Source of the DNA: BM520 sp964594665
GTDB lineage: Bacteria; Bacteroidota; Bacteroidia; Bacteroidales; BM520
Direction of reading: 5' to 3'
NCBI GenBank assembly: GCA_964594665.1
Contig: CAZQNY010000053.1
Span: 1-20,095 of the forward strand
DNA length: 20,095 bases
The translations under genes and the position numbers were made by a program. The notes below the pieces were generated by a model. That model did not search any database. It was not told the DNA's origin and worked only from the letters and a program-made list of their open reading frames with translations. Shown one piece after another: positions 1 to 6,368 of the stretch (positions within the stretch are counted from its first letter, which is position 1; each line of letters begins with the position of its first letter).

Positions 1-269
1 ATGCAGGTGGCAAAAAACATGACCTCCAGCTTACATTGGATATCTTCAACTTCACAAACCTCCTGAATAAAGACTGGGGACGTAAGTACTACGTATCTTA
101 TGGCACTTACCAGCTTCTCAAATATGCAGGAATGGACGACGACGGAACAACTCCTACTTTCACATATACTGGTCCTGAAACCCGCGATGACATTTTCAAC
201 ATCGACGACAGCGGCTTATCAAGCTCACGCTGGCAGGGTCAGATTGGTGTAAGATATATCTTTAACTAA
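1..269 (+). CDS. TonB-dependent receptor, Oar-like, C-terminal end (5' partial)
   Basis: This is the last 88 codons or so of a gene that enters from the left edge. It reads in the frame starting at base 3 and stops with TAA at 267-269. The visible part contains LTLDIFNFTNLLNKDWG, a phrase typical of late beta-strands in Oar-like TonB-dependent receptors of Bacteroidota, and it ends in the strand RWQGQIGVRYIFN. Such alternating aromatic residues near the C-terminus are the usual outer-membrane insertion signal. The protein would be a 22-stranded outer-membrane barrel that takes up or exports a ligand using TonB energy. Plug, carboxypeptidase-like domain and substrate cannot be seen. A clear intrinsic terminator follows 24 bases after the stop, so this is the end of its transcript. 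The family call is good; the substrate is unknown. Confidence 0.8.
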   Translation, partial: AGGKKHDLQLTLDIFNFTNLLNKDWGRKYYVSYGTYQLLKYAGMDDDGTTPTFTYTGPETRDDIFNIDDSGLSSSRWQGQIGVRYIFN

Positions 270-293
270 TCGATAATTTTCATTGATAGATAT

Positions 294-324
294 AAGGCTG
301 TTCCTTTTAGGAGCAGCCTTTTTT
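294..324 (+). terminator. Intrinsic terminator after the TonB-dependent receptor
   Basis: AAGGCTGTTCCT pairs with AGGAGCAGCCTT (one T-G wobble) around a three-base loop and runs straight into a T tract ending at 324. It lies 24 bases after the receptor stop codon. Confidence 0.85.
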
Positions 325-326
325 CG

Positions 327-334
327 TACCTTTG
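327..334 (+). promoter_or_regulatory. Putative Bacteroidota -7 element for the phosphodiesterase gene
   Basis: TACCTTTG matches the TAnnTTTG consensus of the primary sigma factor of this phylum exactly. It lies 18 bases before the ATG at 353 and directly after the terminator T tract. A good -33 TTTG is not present at the expected distance; only T-rich sequence at about 303-308 could serve. The predicted leader is very short, about 12 bases. Confidence 0.4.
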
Positions 335-352
335 TTCCTCAATCAATGTATT

Positions 353-1567
353 ATGAAAAAACTTTTATATATCATTACACTGTCGCTGTTTGCTCTTGCA
401 ACCGTTCAGTGTACCCGGGAAGCTTCCAAAGAGGATCAGCCTTATGTTATCATGCTGTCGATGGATGGTTTCCGGTGGGACTATCCCGATAAAGCGCCCA
501 CACCCAACCTTGATAAAATTGCCGGAAAAGGCGTTAAAGCCGAGTCACTACAACCTTCTTTTCCTACAAAAACCTTTCCCAATCACTATTCCATGGCTAC
601 AGGTTTGTACCCCGACCACCACGGAATTGTTCATAATAACTTCATTGATCCGGCCACCGGACGCAGATATAGCCTCGGCGATCCTGAAACCAGAGGTGAT
701 AAGTATTTTTATGGCGGAGAGCCCATCTGGATTACAGCAGAAAAGCAGGGCGTAATATCCGGATCCTACTTTTGGGTTGGATCGGATGTGGAAGGGTTAC
801 AGCCAACTTACTGGAAACCTTATGACCATACCTTCCCCTACGAACAAAGAATCGACAGCGTTATTGCCTGGCTGCAAAAACCCGAAGATGTACGCCCGCA
901 TTTTATTACCTGGTATTTCCCGGAACCCGATATTACAGGTCATGACTTTGGCCCTGATTCAGAGAAAATGGATAGCCTTATTGTGGAACTCGACAATTAC
1001 CTGGGTATATTTTTAGAAAAACTCGAAGCTCTACCAATTGCCGATGAGGTCAATGTCATTATCACTTCCGACCATGGAATGGCTTCAATCAGTTACGACA
1101 AGATTGTAAGAATCGACCATATTCTCCCCGACTCCATTATTATTGGATATTCAGGATCAAACCCGGTGATGAGCCTCGATGTTGATGATAAATACATTGA
1201 TATGGCCATTGATATGCTTGGCACCAACCCGAATCTGCAAGTCTGGAAGGCATCACAGGTTCCTGAAAGGCTCCATTATGGCACAAACCCAAGAACACTG
1301 GACATTGTTGTTGCTGCAAAACTGCACTGGAGCATCCTTAATCAGGATCCCAGGGAAGGATATGGTTTTAGCGGAACTCATGGTTTCGATAACAAAGAAA
1401 AGGATATGCATGCCATTTTTTATGCCTACGGACCTGCATTCCGAGAAAATATCACAGTGCCCACCTTTGAAAATGTATCATTATATCCATTAATAGCAAA
1501 TATTTTAAATTTAGAACCTGCTGAAAATGATGGCAGTATAGACCAGGTAAGAGCAATGTTAAAATAA
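353..1567 (+). CDS. Type I phosphodiesterase / nucleotide pyrophosphatase family protein (alkaline phosphatase superfamily)
   Basis: A complete 404-residue exported hydrolase of the NPP branch of the alkaline phosphatase superfamily. All bimetal-site elements are visible: D38 in SMDGF, the nucleophile T74 in PTKTFPNH, an Asn at 95 or 96 in HGIVHNN, D193 and H197 in EPDITGH, D240 and H241 in SDHGM, and H343 in GTHGFD. Known members split phosphodiester or pyrophosphate bonds of nucleotides or lipids; the substrate here cannot be read from sequence. The N-terminus is a signal peptide, MKKLLYIITLSLFALA, followed by Cys20. That Cys could be lipidated, but Q at -1 is a poor lipobox, so lipoprotein status is uncertain. 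The ATG at 353 is preferred over the TTG at 332, which overlaps the putative promoter. The gene has its own putative promoter and appears monocistronic. Confidence 0.9.
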   Translation: MKKLLYIITLSLFALATVQCTREASKEDQPYVIMLSMDGFRWDYPDKAPTPNLDKIAGKGVKAESLQPSFPTKTFPNHYSMATGLYPDHHGIVHNNFIDPATGRRYSLGDPETRGDKYFYGGEPIWITAEKQGVISGSYFWVGSDVEGLQPTYWKPYDHTFPYEQRIDSVIAWLQKPEDVRPHFITWYFPEPDITGHDFGPDSEKMDSLIVELDNYLGIFLEKLEALPIADEVNVIITSDHGMASISYDKIVRIDHILPDSIIIGYSGSNPVMSLDVDDKYIDMAIDMLGTNPNLQVWKASQVPERLHYGTNPRTLDIVVAAKLHWSILNQDPREGYGFSGTHGFDNKEKDMHAIFYAYGPAFRENITVPTFENVSLYPLIANILNLEPAENDGSIDQVRAMLK

Positions 1568-1699
1568 ATCTGATCAAATTTCTCTTTTTGGCAGCATTAT
1601 TGGAACTTATGCGTCTGTATTTTACGTGGAATATAAACATTCAATTAAATTACATGTCAATCAGGTGAATTCGTATAACGCATTTATCAAAATTTGTAT

Positions 1700-1707
1700 T
1701 ATCTTTG
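1700..1707 (+). promoter_or_regulatory. Putative -7 element for the small exported protein gene
   Basis: TATCTTTG is an exact TAnnTTTG match 52 bases before the ATG at 1760. No convincing -33 TTG lies 19-21 bases upstream, so the call rests on one box only. The rest of the gap 1568-1759 is AT-rich and shows no gene or hairpin. Confidence 0.35.
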
Positions 1708-1759
1708 GATAAACAAAAACAGTTACACCAATTTACCATTAATTAAAAACATCAACATC

Positions 1760-2167
1760 ATGAAAAAAGTATTACTAATCTTCTTCATGTCGCTGTTTAC
1801 GGTTACTCTTTTTGCCGGTAACACCGAACTTTTTAACCTGGACGAAACTGCATTAGAGGCACAGTTCCAGGAGCTGACAACTTTAGAGAACTTTGTTCTT
1901 TCCAACACTAATGTCACAGCTATTGATTTAAACAGCAATGGCTTTGATATGGCCGGCTATGATTTCTCCACTGAAATGGCTTCCAATTTTGAATTTATGT
2001 GGGAAGGCTTCCTTTGGGGTTTCCTTTGTTGCCCGGTAGGTTTCTTTGTAATCGCTATTGACGATGACGAGCCCAAAGACAATAAAATGTCATTCTGGAT
2101 TGGAGTTGGAGCTTCTGTAGTGTTATCTGCTATCACTACTCCAGTTTATTACGGAAGATACTATTAA
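1760..2167 (+). CDS. Small exported membrane-associated protein of unknown function
   Basis: A 135-residue protein that I do not recognise as a named family. It has a clear signal peptide, with a Lys pair followed by a hydrophobic run to about residue 19 (LFAG). A polar stretch follows to about residue 75. Then come two hydrophobic segments: FLWGFLCCPVGFFVIAI, about residues 84-100, and FWIGVGASVVLSAITTPVYY, about 112-131. They are separated by an acidic, lysine-containing turn (DDDEPKDNK). The paired Cys in the first segment and the G/A-rich second segment suggest a helical hairpin in the inner membrane. The ATG at 1760 starts a canonical signal peptide, whereas the longer TTG-initiated reading from 1694 would overlap the putative promoter. 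It is closed by its own terminator. Being just upstream of the YidD/TPR cluster may be meaningful but is not proof of a shared function. Confidence 0.75.
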   Translation: MKKVLLIFFMSLFTVTLFAGNTELFNLDETALEAQFQELTTLENFVLSNTNVTAIDLNSNGFDMAGYDFSTEMASNFEFMWEGFLWGFLCCPVGFFVIAIDDDEPKDNKMSFWIGVGASVVLSAITTPVYYGRYY

Positions 2168-2186
2168 TCAGAAAAAACATTAACTT

Positions 2187-2222
2187 AAGCCATAAAGATA
2201 CTCTCTTTATGGCTTCTTTTTT
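2187..2222 (+). terminator. Intrinsic terminator after the small exported protein
   Basis: AAGCCATAAAGA (2187-2198) pairs perfectly with TCTTTATGGCTT (2204-2215) around the loop TACTC, followed by a C and a run of six T. It ends only about 10 bases before the start codon of the next gene at 2233, so it may also govern read-through into the downstream cluster. Confidence 0.9.
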
Positions 2223-2232
2223 ATTACTCCCT

Positions 2233-2961
2233 ATGAACAGGCTTTCAATAATTCTTACAATTTCTCTTTTTGCCTTTTCATTTCATGCTGAGGCACAGCT
2301 ATACAGCAGGTTTCAGGCTGATTTTTCCATTAAGGAAATTGGATATGACGGCAAACAAAACCTGATTACAGGGACTATCTATTACAACAAAACCAACCGT
2401 ACGGTATATTATGATTTTCAGTTTCCGGAGGCATCTTCTATGGTTATTATGGACACCTGCACTGTGCGTCCTGACAGCAAAAAAATCATATCTCACAATA
2501 TGGGAGTCAGTATGATCGACTTTTCAATTTATAACCTTTTTCTTAATCAAAACCTTGATATGTACGGGCTTAATGAAACGCCCTATCAGCTTACAGATAT
2601 GGAAGAGAGCGACGAAATGGTGATTTCCACCTGGGAGCTCCCGGGAAAACAGGTTGTTGACATTGGCAAGATGTTATTATCACAAAAAAACGGACAATTA
2701 TTCGGTTTAATATCCATGGATAAAGAGGATTCCATTATTTCAAAACAATTTTTCATGGATTATGAGAACATTGAAAACCTGCCCTTTCCTACACGGGTAA
2801 TTCAATTTTCCTATATGGGCGACCGTGAATCAAAAAAAATCACGACCTACAGGAATATAATTCTTAACAGCAAAGAAAATGAGGATTTTTATAACTATAC
2901 CATTGATTTTGAGCCTTCTCATTCCGGTCCTGCTATGGTCCCAGTCGGAGGCAATGATTAA
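2233..2961 (+). CDS. Exported LolA-like/outer-membrane lipoprotein-sorting-like protein, first gene of envelope cluster
   Basis: A 242-residue periplasmic or surface protein with a signal peptide ending at HAEAQ (about residue 22). The next part, from FQADFSIKE through GTIYYNKTNRTVYYDFQF, resembles the opening strands of LolA-like lipid or lipoprotein carriers. In these, a beta-sheet starts with an F-x-A-x-F-S strand followed by G-x-IYY and a basic turn. The similarity is by eye and remote, and no catalytic motif is visible. The ATG at 2233 is chosen because it starts a clean signal peptide. The in-frame ATG at 2209 lies inside the stem of the preceding terminator and can be excluded. The 3' end overlaps the signal peptide coding region of the next gene by 83 bases in another frame. 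It leads a run of five overlapping genes, which suggests a joint role at the envelope. Confidence 0.6.
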   Translation: MNRLSIILTISLFAFSFHAEAQLYSRFQADFSIKEIGYDGKQNLITGTIYYNKTNRTVYYDFQFPEASSMVIMDTCTVRPDSKKIISHNMGVSMIDFSIYNLFLNQNLDMYGLNETPYQLTDMEESDEMVISTWELPGKQVVDIGKMLLSQKNGQLFGLISMDKEDSIISKQFFMDYENIENLPFPTRVIQFSYMGDRESKKITTYRNIILNSKENEDFYNYTIDFEPSHSGPAMVPVGGND

Positions 2962-3304
2962 TGAAATATTGACCAGCATTCCTTCCGGGGAGACTCATAT
3001 AAATAGCTATAAATCAGATAAAAGCACTTATACCAGCGAATACAAACTTGTGGTAAAAGGGGCTTTCATCTTCTACAAAAATTTCATTTCCTCTCAGGAT
3101 GCAAGCCATTGCAGCTTCACTCCCTCCTGTTCTGAATATGCTTTAATTGCTATAGGCAAACAAGGTTTGGTAGCTGGCTCACTTAACTTTTTCGATCGCT
3201 TTTCACGGTGCAACAGCCTAAGTCCTGAAAATTATCCCAAAGATCCACATAATCACTTGTTAATCGATCCCGTCAGAGATATTCACTATGAAAAAATACC
3301 TTAA
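2879..3304 (+). CDS. yidD: YidD-domain (DUF37) protein with an N-terminal signal peptide
   Basis: A 141-residue protein whose residues about 58-115 form a YidD domain: FYKNFISSQDASHCSF, then PSCSEYALIAIGKQG, then DRFSRCN, with the three family cysteines at 78, 84 and 111. E. coli YidD is a short cytoplasmic-side protein of about 85 residues that helps YidC-dependent membrane insertion. This version instead has about 25 extra N-terminal residues forming a good signal peptide (IPLILSLLIPVLLWSQSEA), plus a linker to residue 57 and a 25-residue tail. The signal peptide is encoded inside the end of the previous gene (2879-2961). A start at ATG 2954 would remove it and give a 116-residue cytosolic protein. 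I prefer 2879 because the overlap encodes such a coherent signal sequence. The gene overlaps the next one by 17 bases. The domain call is firm; the export and the role are inferred. Confidence 0.82.
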   Translation: MRIFITIPLILSLLIPVLLWSQSEAMINEILTSIPSGETHINSYKSDKSTYTSEYKLVVKGAFIFYKNFISSQDASHCSFTPSCSEYALIAIGKQGLVAGSLNFFDRFSRCNSLSPENYPKDPHNHLLIDPVRDIHYEKIP

Positions 3305-4091
3305 TGTATACCTTCTTCTGTTATTGCTGTGCACAGGCTTAACAATAAAGGCACAGAACCTGTACGATACGGAGCATTCAAAGCAATTTGCCGGTTATCT
3401 TTTTGATAATGGAGAATATAAAATGGCTGCAAAAGAGTATTACCGTCTTTATGTAACCACACCGTATAATGATTCTATTACGGAAATGCTGGTAACCAGT
3501 CTTTTCTTATCAGAGCAATATAAACGCATCACATCAATTCTGGAGCAGTCGGATAAAACGAACAATATACCTTGTTGTGTAAGTTCGCTTTATACTAAAA
3601 GTCTGATCCTTTCTACTGATTATGACTGTGCAAAAAACTACATTTCCACAACAGATTGTTTTACGGAAGAAAAACGGGATTACTTTGCTCTGGCCAATAA
3701 ATTACTCCATAACCAATACAGTTCACTTCAATATTCCTCTGACTCAAAATTTTCACCGGTATTAAAACAGATTGAGTCGGTGCGATATAAGAAAGTCTGG
3801 GCCAGTGTTATGATGTCAGCTGTAATTCCCGGTAGTGGAAAAGTATACAGTGGCTATTGGAAGGATGGTTTGTTCAGTTTTATCATGGTAGGACTATCTA
3901 CCTGGCAGGCATGGTCGGGATTTAATAAAAAAGGAATAAAAAGTGCTTATGGCTGGATCAATGGCGGGCTTGCACTGGCGTTTTACAGCGGGAATATCTA
4001 CGGTAGTATAAAAGCTGCAAACCAATACAACTACAATATAAATCATGAAATCTATCATCATGCGAAGGCTGTTTTTTTACTTCCTGATTAG
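3288..4091 (+). CDS. Exported TPR-like protein with C-terminal PGSG membrane domain (paralogue A)
   Basis: A 267-residue protein with a signal peptide (MKKYLNVYLLLLLLCTGLTIKAQ). A helical region with TPR character follows, e.g. LFDNGEYKMAAKEYYRLY at about 38-55. Several Cys pairs lie around residues 96-125. The C-terminal third begins SAVIPGSGKVYSGYWKDGLF, then has hydrophobic segments to about residue 245. This IPGxGKxYxGxxxxG phrase also occurs in the next gene as LLPGLGQAYNGEYGEA, and it resembles membrane domains of DUF5683/TM2-like proteins. The two genes are therefore paralogues with the same layout: signal, TPR, PGxG membrane module. It overlaps the YidD gene by 17 bases and the next gene by 47 (or 32) bases, which indicates translational coupling. 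The function is unknown; membrane-anchored scaffolding is a reasonable guess. Confidence 0.72.
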   Translation: MKKYLNVYLLLLLLCTGLTIKAQNLYDTEHSKQFAGYLFDNGEYKMAAKEYYRLYVTTPYNDSITEMLVTSLFLSEQYKRITSILEQSDKTNNIPCCVSSLYTKSLILSTDYDCAKNYISTTDCFTEEKRDYFALANKLLHNQYSSLQYSSDSKFSPVLKQIESVRYKKVWASVMMSAVIPGSGKVYSGYWKDGLFSFIMVGLSTWQAWSGFNKKGIKSAYGWINGGLALAFYSGNIYGSIKAANQYNYNINHEIYHHAKAVFLLPD

Positions 4092-4893
4092 TTTTTTCCT
4101 GGCGCAAAGCATTGCATTTGCTCAAACAACGGATGAAACGATTCATTATGCCCGTGAGCTCACCAGAGACGGTTTTTATGATGATGCTGTCGAGGCCTAT
4201 CGCAGGGTGTTGTTTTTCAATCCGGAGCTAACCGATTCTATTGCCCGGGAGAGTGCACATGCATACCGTATGGCGAAAAATTATCGCAATGCCAGATACT
4301 ATTACAATATCGCATTTCACAATGCGATTGATAAAAAAACGAAAGAAGAGATAAATATTGACATACTTCATACCTATGTTGTGGAAAAGGACTTCATGAA
4401 GGCACGACTTCACATTGCCAATATTAACTCGCAGGGTGTTGAATACACAAATCATGAATTCGCCTTTTATAAGGGTCTTGTATTCTTTGCAACAGATTAT
4501 TTCGACAAATCACAGAATGCTTTTATTGAATATTTTGGAACTTCCGACAGCCTTTTCATTACAGAAACAATAGTAAAAGCAAAACAGGCTGACAGAAAAA
4601 AGGCGCAAACTGCCATGTGGCTAAGTATTCTTCTCCCTGGTTTGGGGCAGGCATATAATGGCGAATATGGTGAAGCTGTAAATTCATTTCTTATAAACAG
4701 TCTGTTCCTTTCGGTCTACTTCTATGTGGCAATTACCTATAACCCCATCCAGGGATTTATCGCTGTAATACCCTGGTTTCAACGCTATTACATTGGTGGC
4801 ATTAAAAAAGCCCGCGATTTAACGGCCTTAAAAAAAGAAAAGCGGAAAAATGAGCTTCTTTCCAATCTTATCTCAATTTCGCTAAATAAATGA
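4045..4893 (+). CDS. Exported TPR-like protein with C-terminal PGLGQ membrane domain (paralogue B)
   Basis: A 282-residue protein with a signal peptide (MRRLFFYFLISFFLAQSIAFAQ from the second Met). TPR-like helices follow, including DGFYDDAVEAYRRVLFFNP and KNYRNARYYYNIAFH. From about residue 190 the segment AMWLSILLPGLGQAYNGEYG opens a membrane module with two or three hydrophobic stretches, ending in a lysine-rich tail (LKKEKRKNE). It shares its architecture with the preceding gene. The start at 4045 gives MKSIIMRR; ATG 4060 gives a tighter signal peptide and is equally possible. The end overlaps the next gene by the four bases ATGA, a classic coupling arrangement. The PGLGQ module is often seen with TPRs in Bacteroidota envelope proteins, but no biochemical role can be assigned. 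Confidence 0.72.
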   Translation: MKSIIMRRLFFYFLISFFLAQSIAFAQTTDETIHYARELTRDGFYDDAVEAYRRVLFFNPELTDSIARESAHAYRMAKNYRNARYYYNIAFHNAIDKKTKEEINIDILHTYVVEKDFMKARLHIANINSQGVEYTNHEFAFYKGLVFFATDYFDKSQNAFIEYFGTSDSLFITETIVKAKQADRKKAQTAMWLSILLPGLGQAYNGEYGEAVNSFLINSLFLSVYFYVAITYNPIQGFIAVIPWFQRYYIGGIKKARDLTALKKEKRKNELLSNLISISLNK

Positions 4894-5738
4894 ATCGGTT
4901 AACAGTGAAAATATTATCTGCATTTTTCATTATGGTACTGAGTCCATGGTGTATATATTCGCAAAATTCGGATTCTATTCAAACCGAAAACATTATTACA
5001 AAAATCTACAACTTTGATTTTGAAACCGCTCAATTGGCTATCCAATCGCAAAGTATAAATCATACCCATGAACTTGTTATTGATGTTGCATATAAATGGT
5101 GGAAGGACATTAGTCTTGACAGATCACACAGGGAACTTCTGTGTTATCTGGAAAAAAAAATCACAATCAATGAGGCCTTGTCCGAAGAGGAAAATCTTCT
5201 TATTAATGCCAGTTTATTAAAAGTATTGCTATCGGAAAGAAAATACCTGAAGGCATGGAAAACATGGAAATCCTTTGAAAAAAGTATTCTTCAGCAATCA
5301 TCGCAAACTATCTCACCACTTGCAAAAGGATTATATTATTGCATTAAGGCTGAGCTGCAGCATCAGCTCCCTGTTTTTGTGCGCGATACGGTTCCGTTTT
5401 ATGAAAACCTGCAGCGTGGAGTAATACTTTTGGAAAAATGCTCAAAAAATAAAAATCCTGTGATAAGCACCGAAGCCACGTATTATTTAATGCGTATTTA
5501 TTATGATTTTTTAAAAGATAAAAAAAATTCAGGCAGACATGCAGAAAATCTGGTACAAGGTTATCCTGATAACTATATATACAGATACTATTACTGTATC
5601 ATTCTGAAAGATTCAGGAGAGAACAACAAAGCCTCACAGACCGCATCGGAAGGTCTGGAGGCTTTATCGGGAAATAAATACGATTCAACGCAAAGGCTAT
5701 ATTGTCGTAAAATCCTATCGCCCTTTATTTTACATTAA
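4890..5738 (+). CDS. Exported helical-repeat (TPR-like) protein, last gene of the envelope cluster
   Basis: A 282-residue protein beginning with a signal peptide (ILSAFFIMVLSPWCIYSQ) and otherwise built of amphipathic helices. A superhelical TPR-like fold is suggested by patterns such as ATYYLMRIYYDFLKDKKNSG and YRYYYCIILKDSGENNKAS near residues 195-255. There is no PGxG membrane module, unlike the two preceding genes, so the product is probably a soluble periplasmic protein. It starts inside the stop codon of the previous gene (ATGA) and ends with a 9-base tail-to-tail overlap with the opposing RDD-family gene. No hairpin terminator is visible at that junction. I do not recognise a specific family. 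Confidence 0.68.
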   Translation: MNRLTVKILSAFFIMVLSPWCIYSQNSDSIQTENIITKIYNFDFETAQLAIQSQSINHTHELVIDVAYKWWKDISLDRSHRELLCYLEKKITINEALSEEENLLINASLLKVLLSERKYLKAWKTWKSFEKSILQQSSQTISPLAKGLYYCIKAELQHQLPVFVRDTVPFYENLQRGVILLEKCSKNKNPVISTEATYYLMRIYYDFLKDKKNSGRHAENLVQGYPDNYIYRYYYCIILKDSGENNKASQTASEGLEALSGNKYDSTQRLYCRKILSPFILH

Positions 5739-6260
5739 TTTTTTCACCACTAATGTTTCGGCCAGCAGATCGTGTAATGCTTGTTTTTTTGCAGTAAAAC
5801 CAGCCATTATATAACCGATAAGAAAGATCATTCCGGATAAAATTTTCCCAAAATATCGTCCGGTAGCCTTAAGAAATGAGATTCGCTCATTATTATAGTT
5901 GGTAACTTTAATATTAAGTGCAATTTTTCCAAGAGTGCCTTGATACTTTGATGACTCCATAAAGCTATAATAGAGCCATTGCAAAACAAAAAAGAGAATA
6001 GCTACAGACATATATGCACCGACAAGAGCTGCTATCCAGCCAAAGAATTCAGGATCATCCGGAGAGAGATCATCAAAATCCATAGCACTATAAGCAGACA
6101 TACCAATTCCAGCTATGGCAAGAAAAGGAAGAATTACAATCTGTTGCACAAAGCCAACAATAAGGCTATCAATGATATACGCAACAAAACGGCGCCAAAA
6201 TCCGGCATACTCTACAGGTTGGAAATCTGTGGATTGTTGTACAGGGGTTTGCTGTTCCAT
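5730..6260 (-). CDS. RDD family integral membrane protein
   Basis: A 176-residue membrane protein with the RDD layout. AGFWRRFVAYIIDSLIVG (residues 19-36) carries the family Arg and Asp residues, R23/R24 and D31. An acidic loop (DFDDLSPDDPEFFG) is followed by a second membrane segment at about 75-98. Then comes GTLGKIALNIKVTN, and a final hydrophobic segment around 140-155 before the closing LHDLLAETLVV. RDD proteins are poorly characterised; some have been linked to ion transport. The gene lies downstream of the DUF4340 gene on the same strand, but a strong terminator at 6306-6340 separates them. It is therefore probably transcribed on its own, and no clear promoter box was found in 6261-6305. 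Its last codons overlap the opposing cluster by 9 bases. Confidence 0.87.
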   Translation of the reverse strand: MEQQTPVQQSTDFQPVEYAGFWRRFVAYIIDSLIVGFVQQIVILPFLAIAGIGMSAYSAMDFDDLSPDDPEFFGWIAALVGAYMSVAILFFVLQWLYYSFMESSKYQGTLGKIALNIKVTNYNNERISFLKATGRYFGKILSGMIFLIGYIMAGFTAKKQALHDLLAETLVVKKLM

Positions 6261-6305
6261 AATAAAATATTTTGGTTATTTGATGTAAAACAGGTTATGA
6301 AGTTA

Positions 6306-6340
6306 CAAAAAAAACCGGATCAGAAGAATTCCAACCCGGT
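6306..6340 (-). terminator. Intrinsic terminator of the Gld-type ABC operon
   Basis: On the minus strand ACCGGGTTGGAA pairs with TTCTGATCCGGT over 12 positions (three wobbles) around a TTC loop, and eight to nine T follow. It sits 28 bases after the DUF4340 stop codon. Confidence 0.85.
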
Positions 6341-6368
6341 AATAATAATTCACAATAGAATCAATATT

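Noticed and set aside
2209..2232. Upstream in-frame ATG for the LolA-like gene
   Set aside because: It lies within the right arm of the terminator stem and would add MASFLLLP before an already complete signal peptide.
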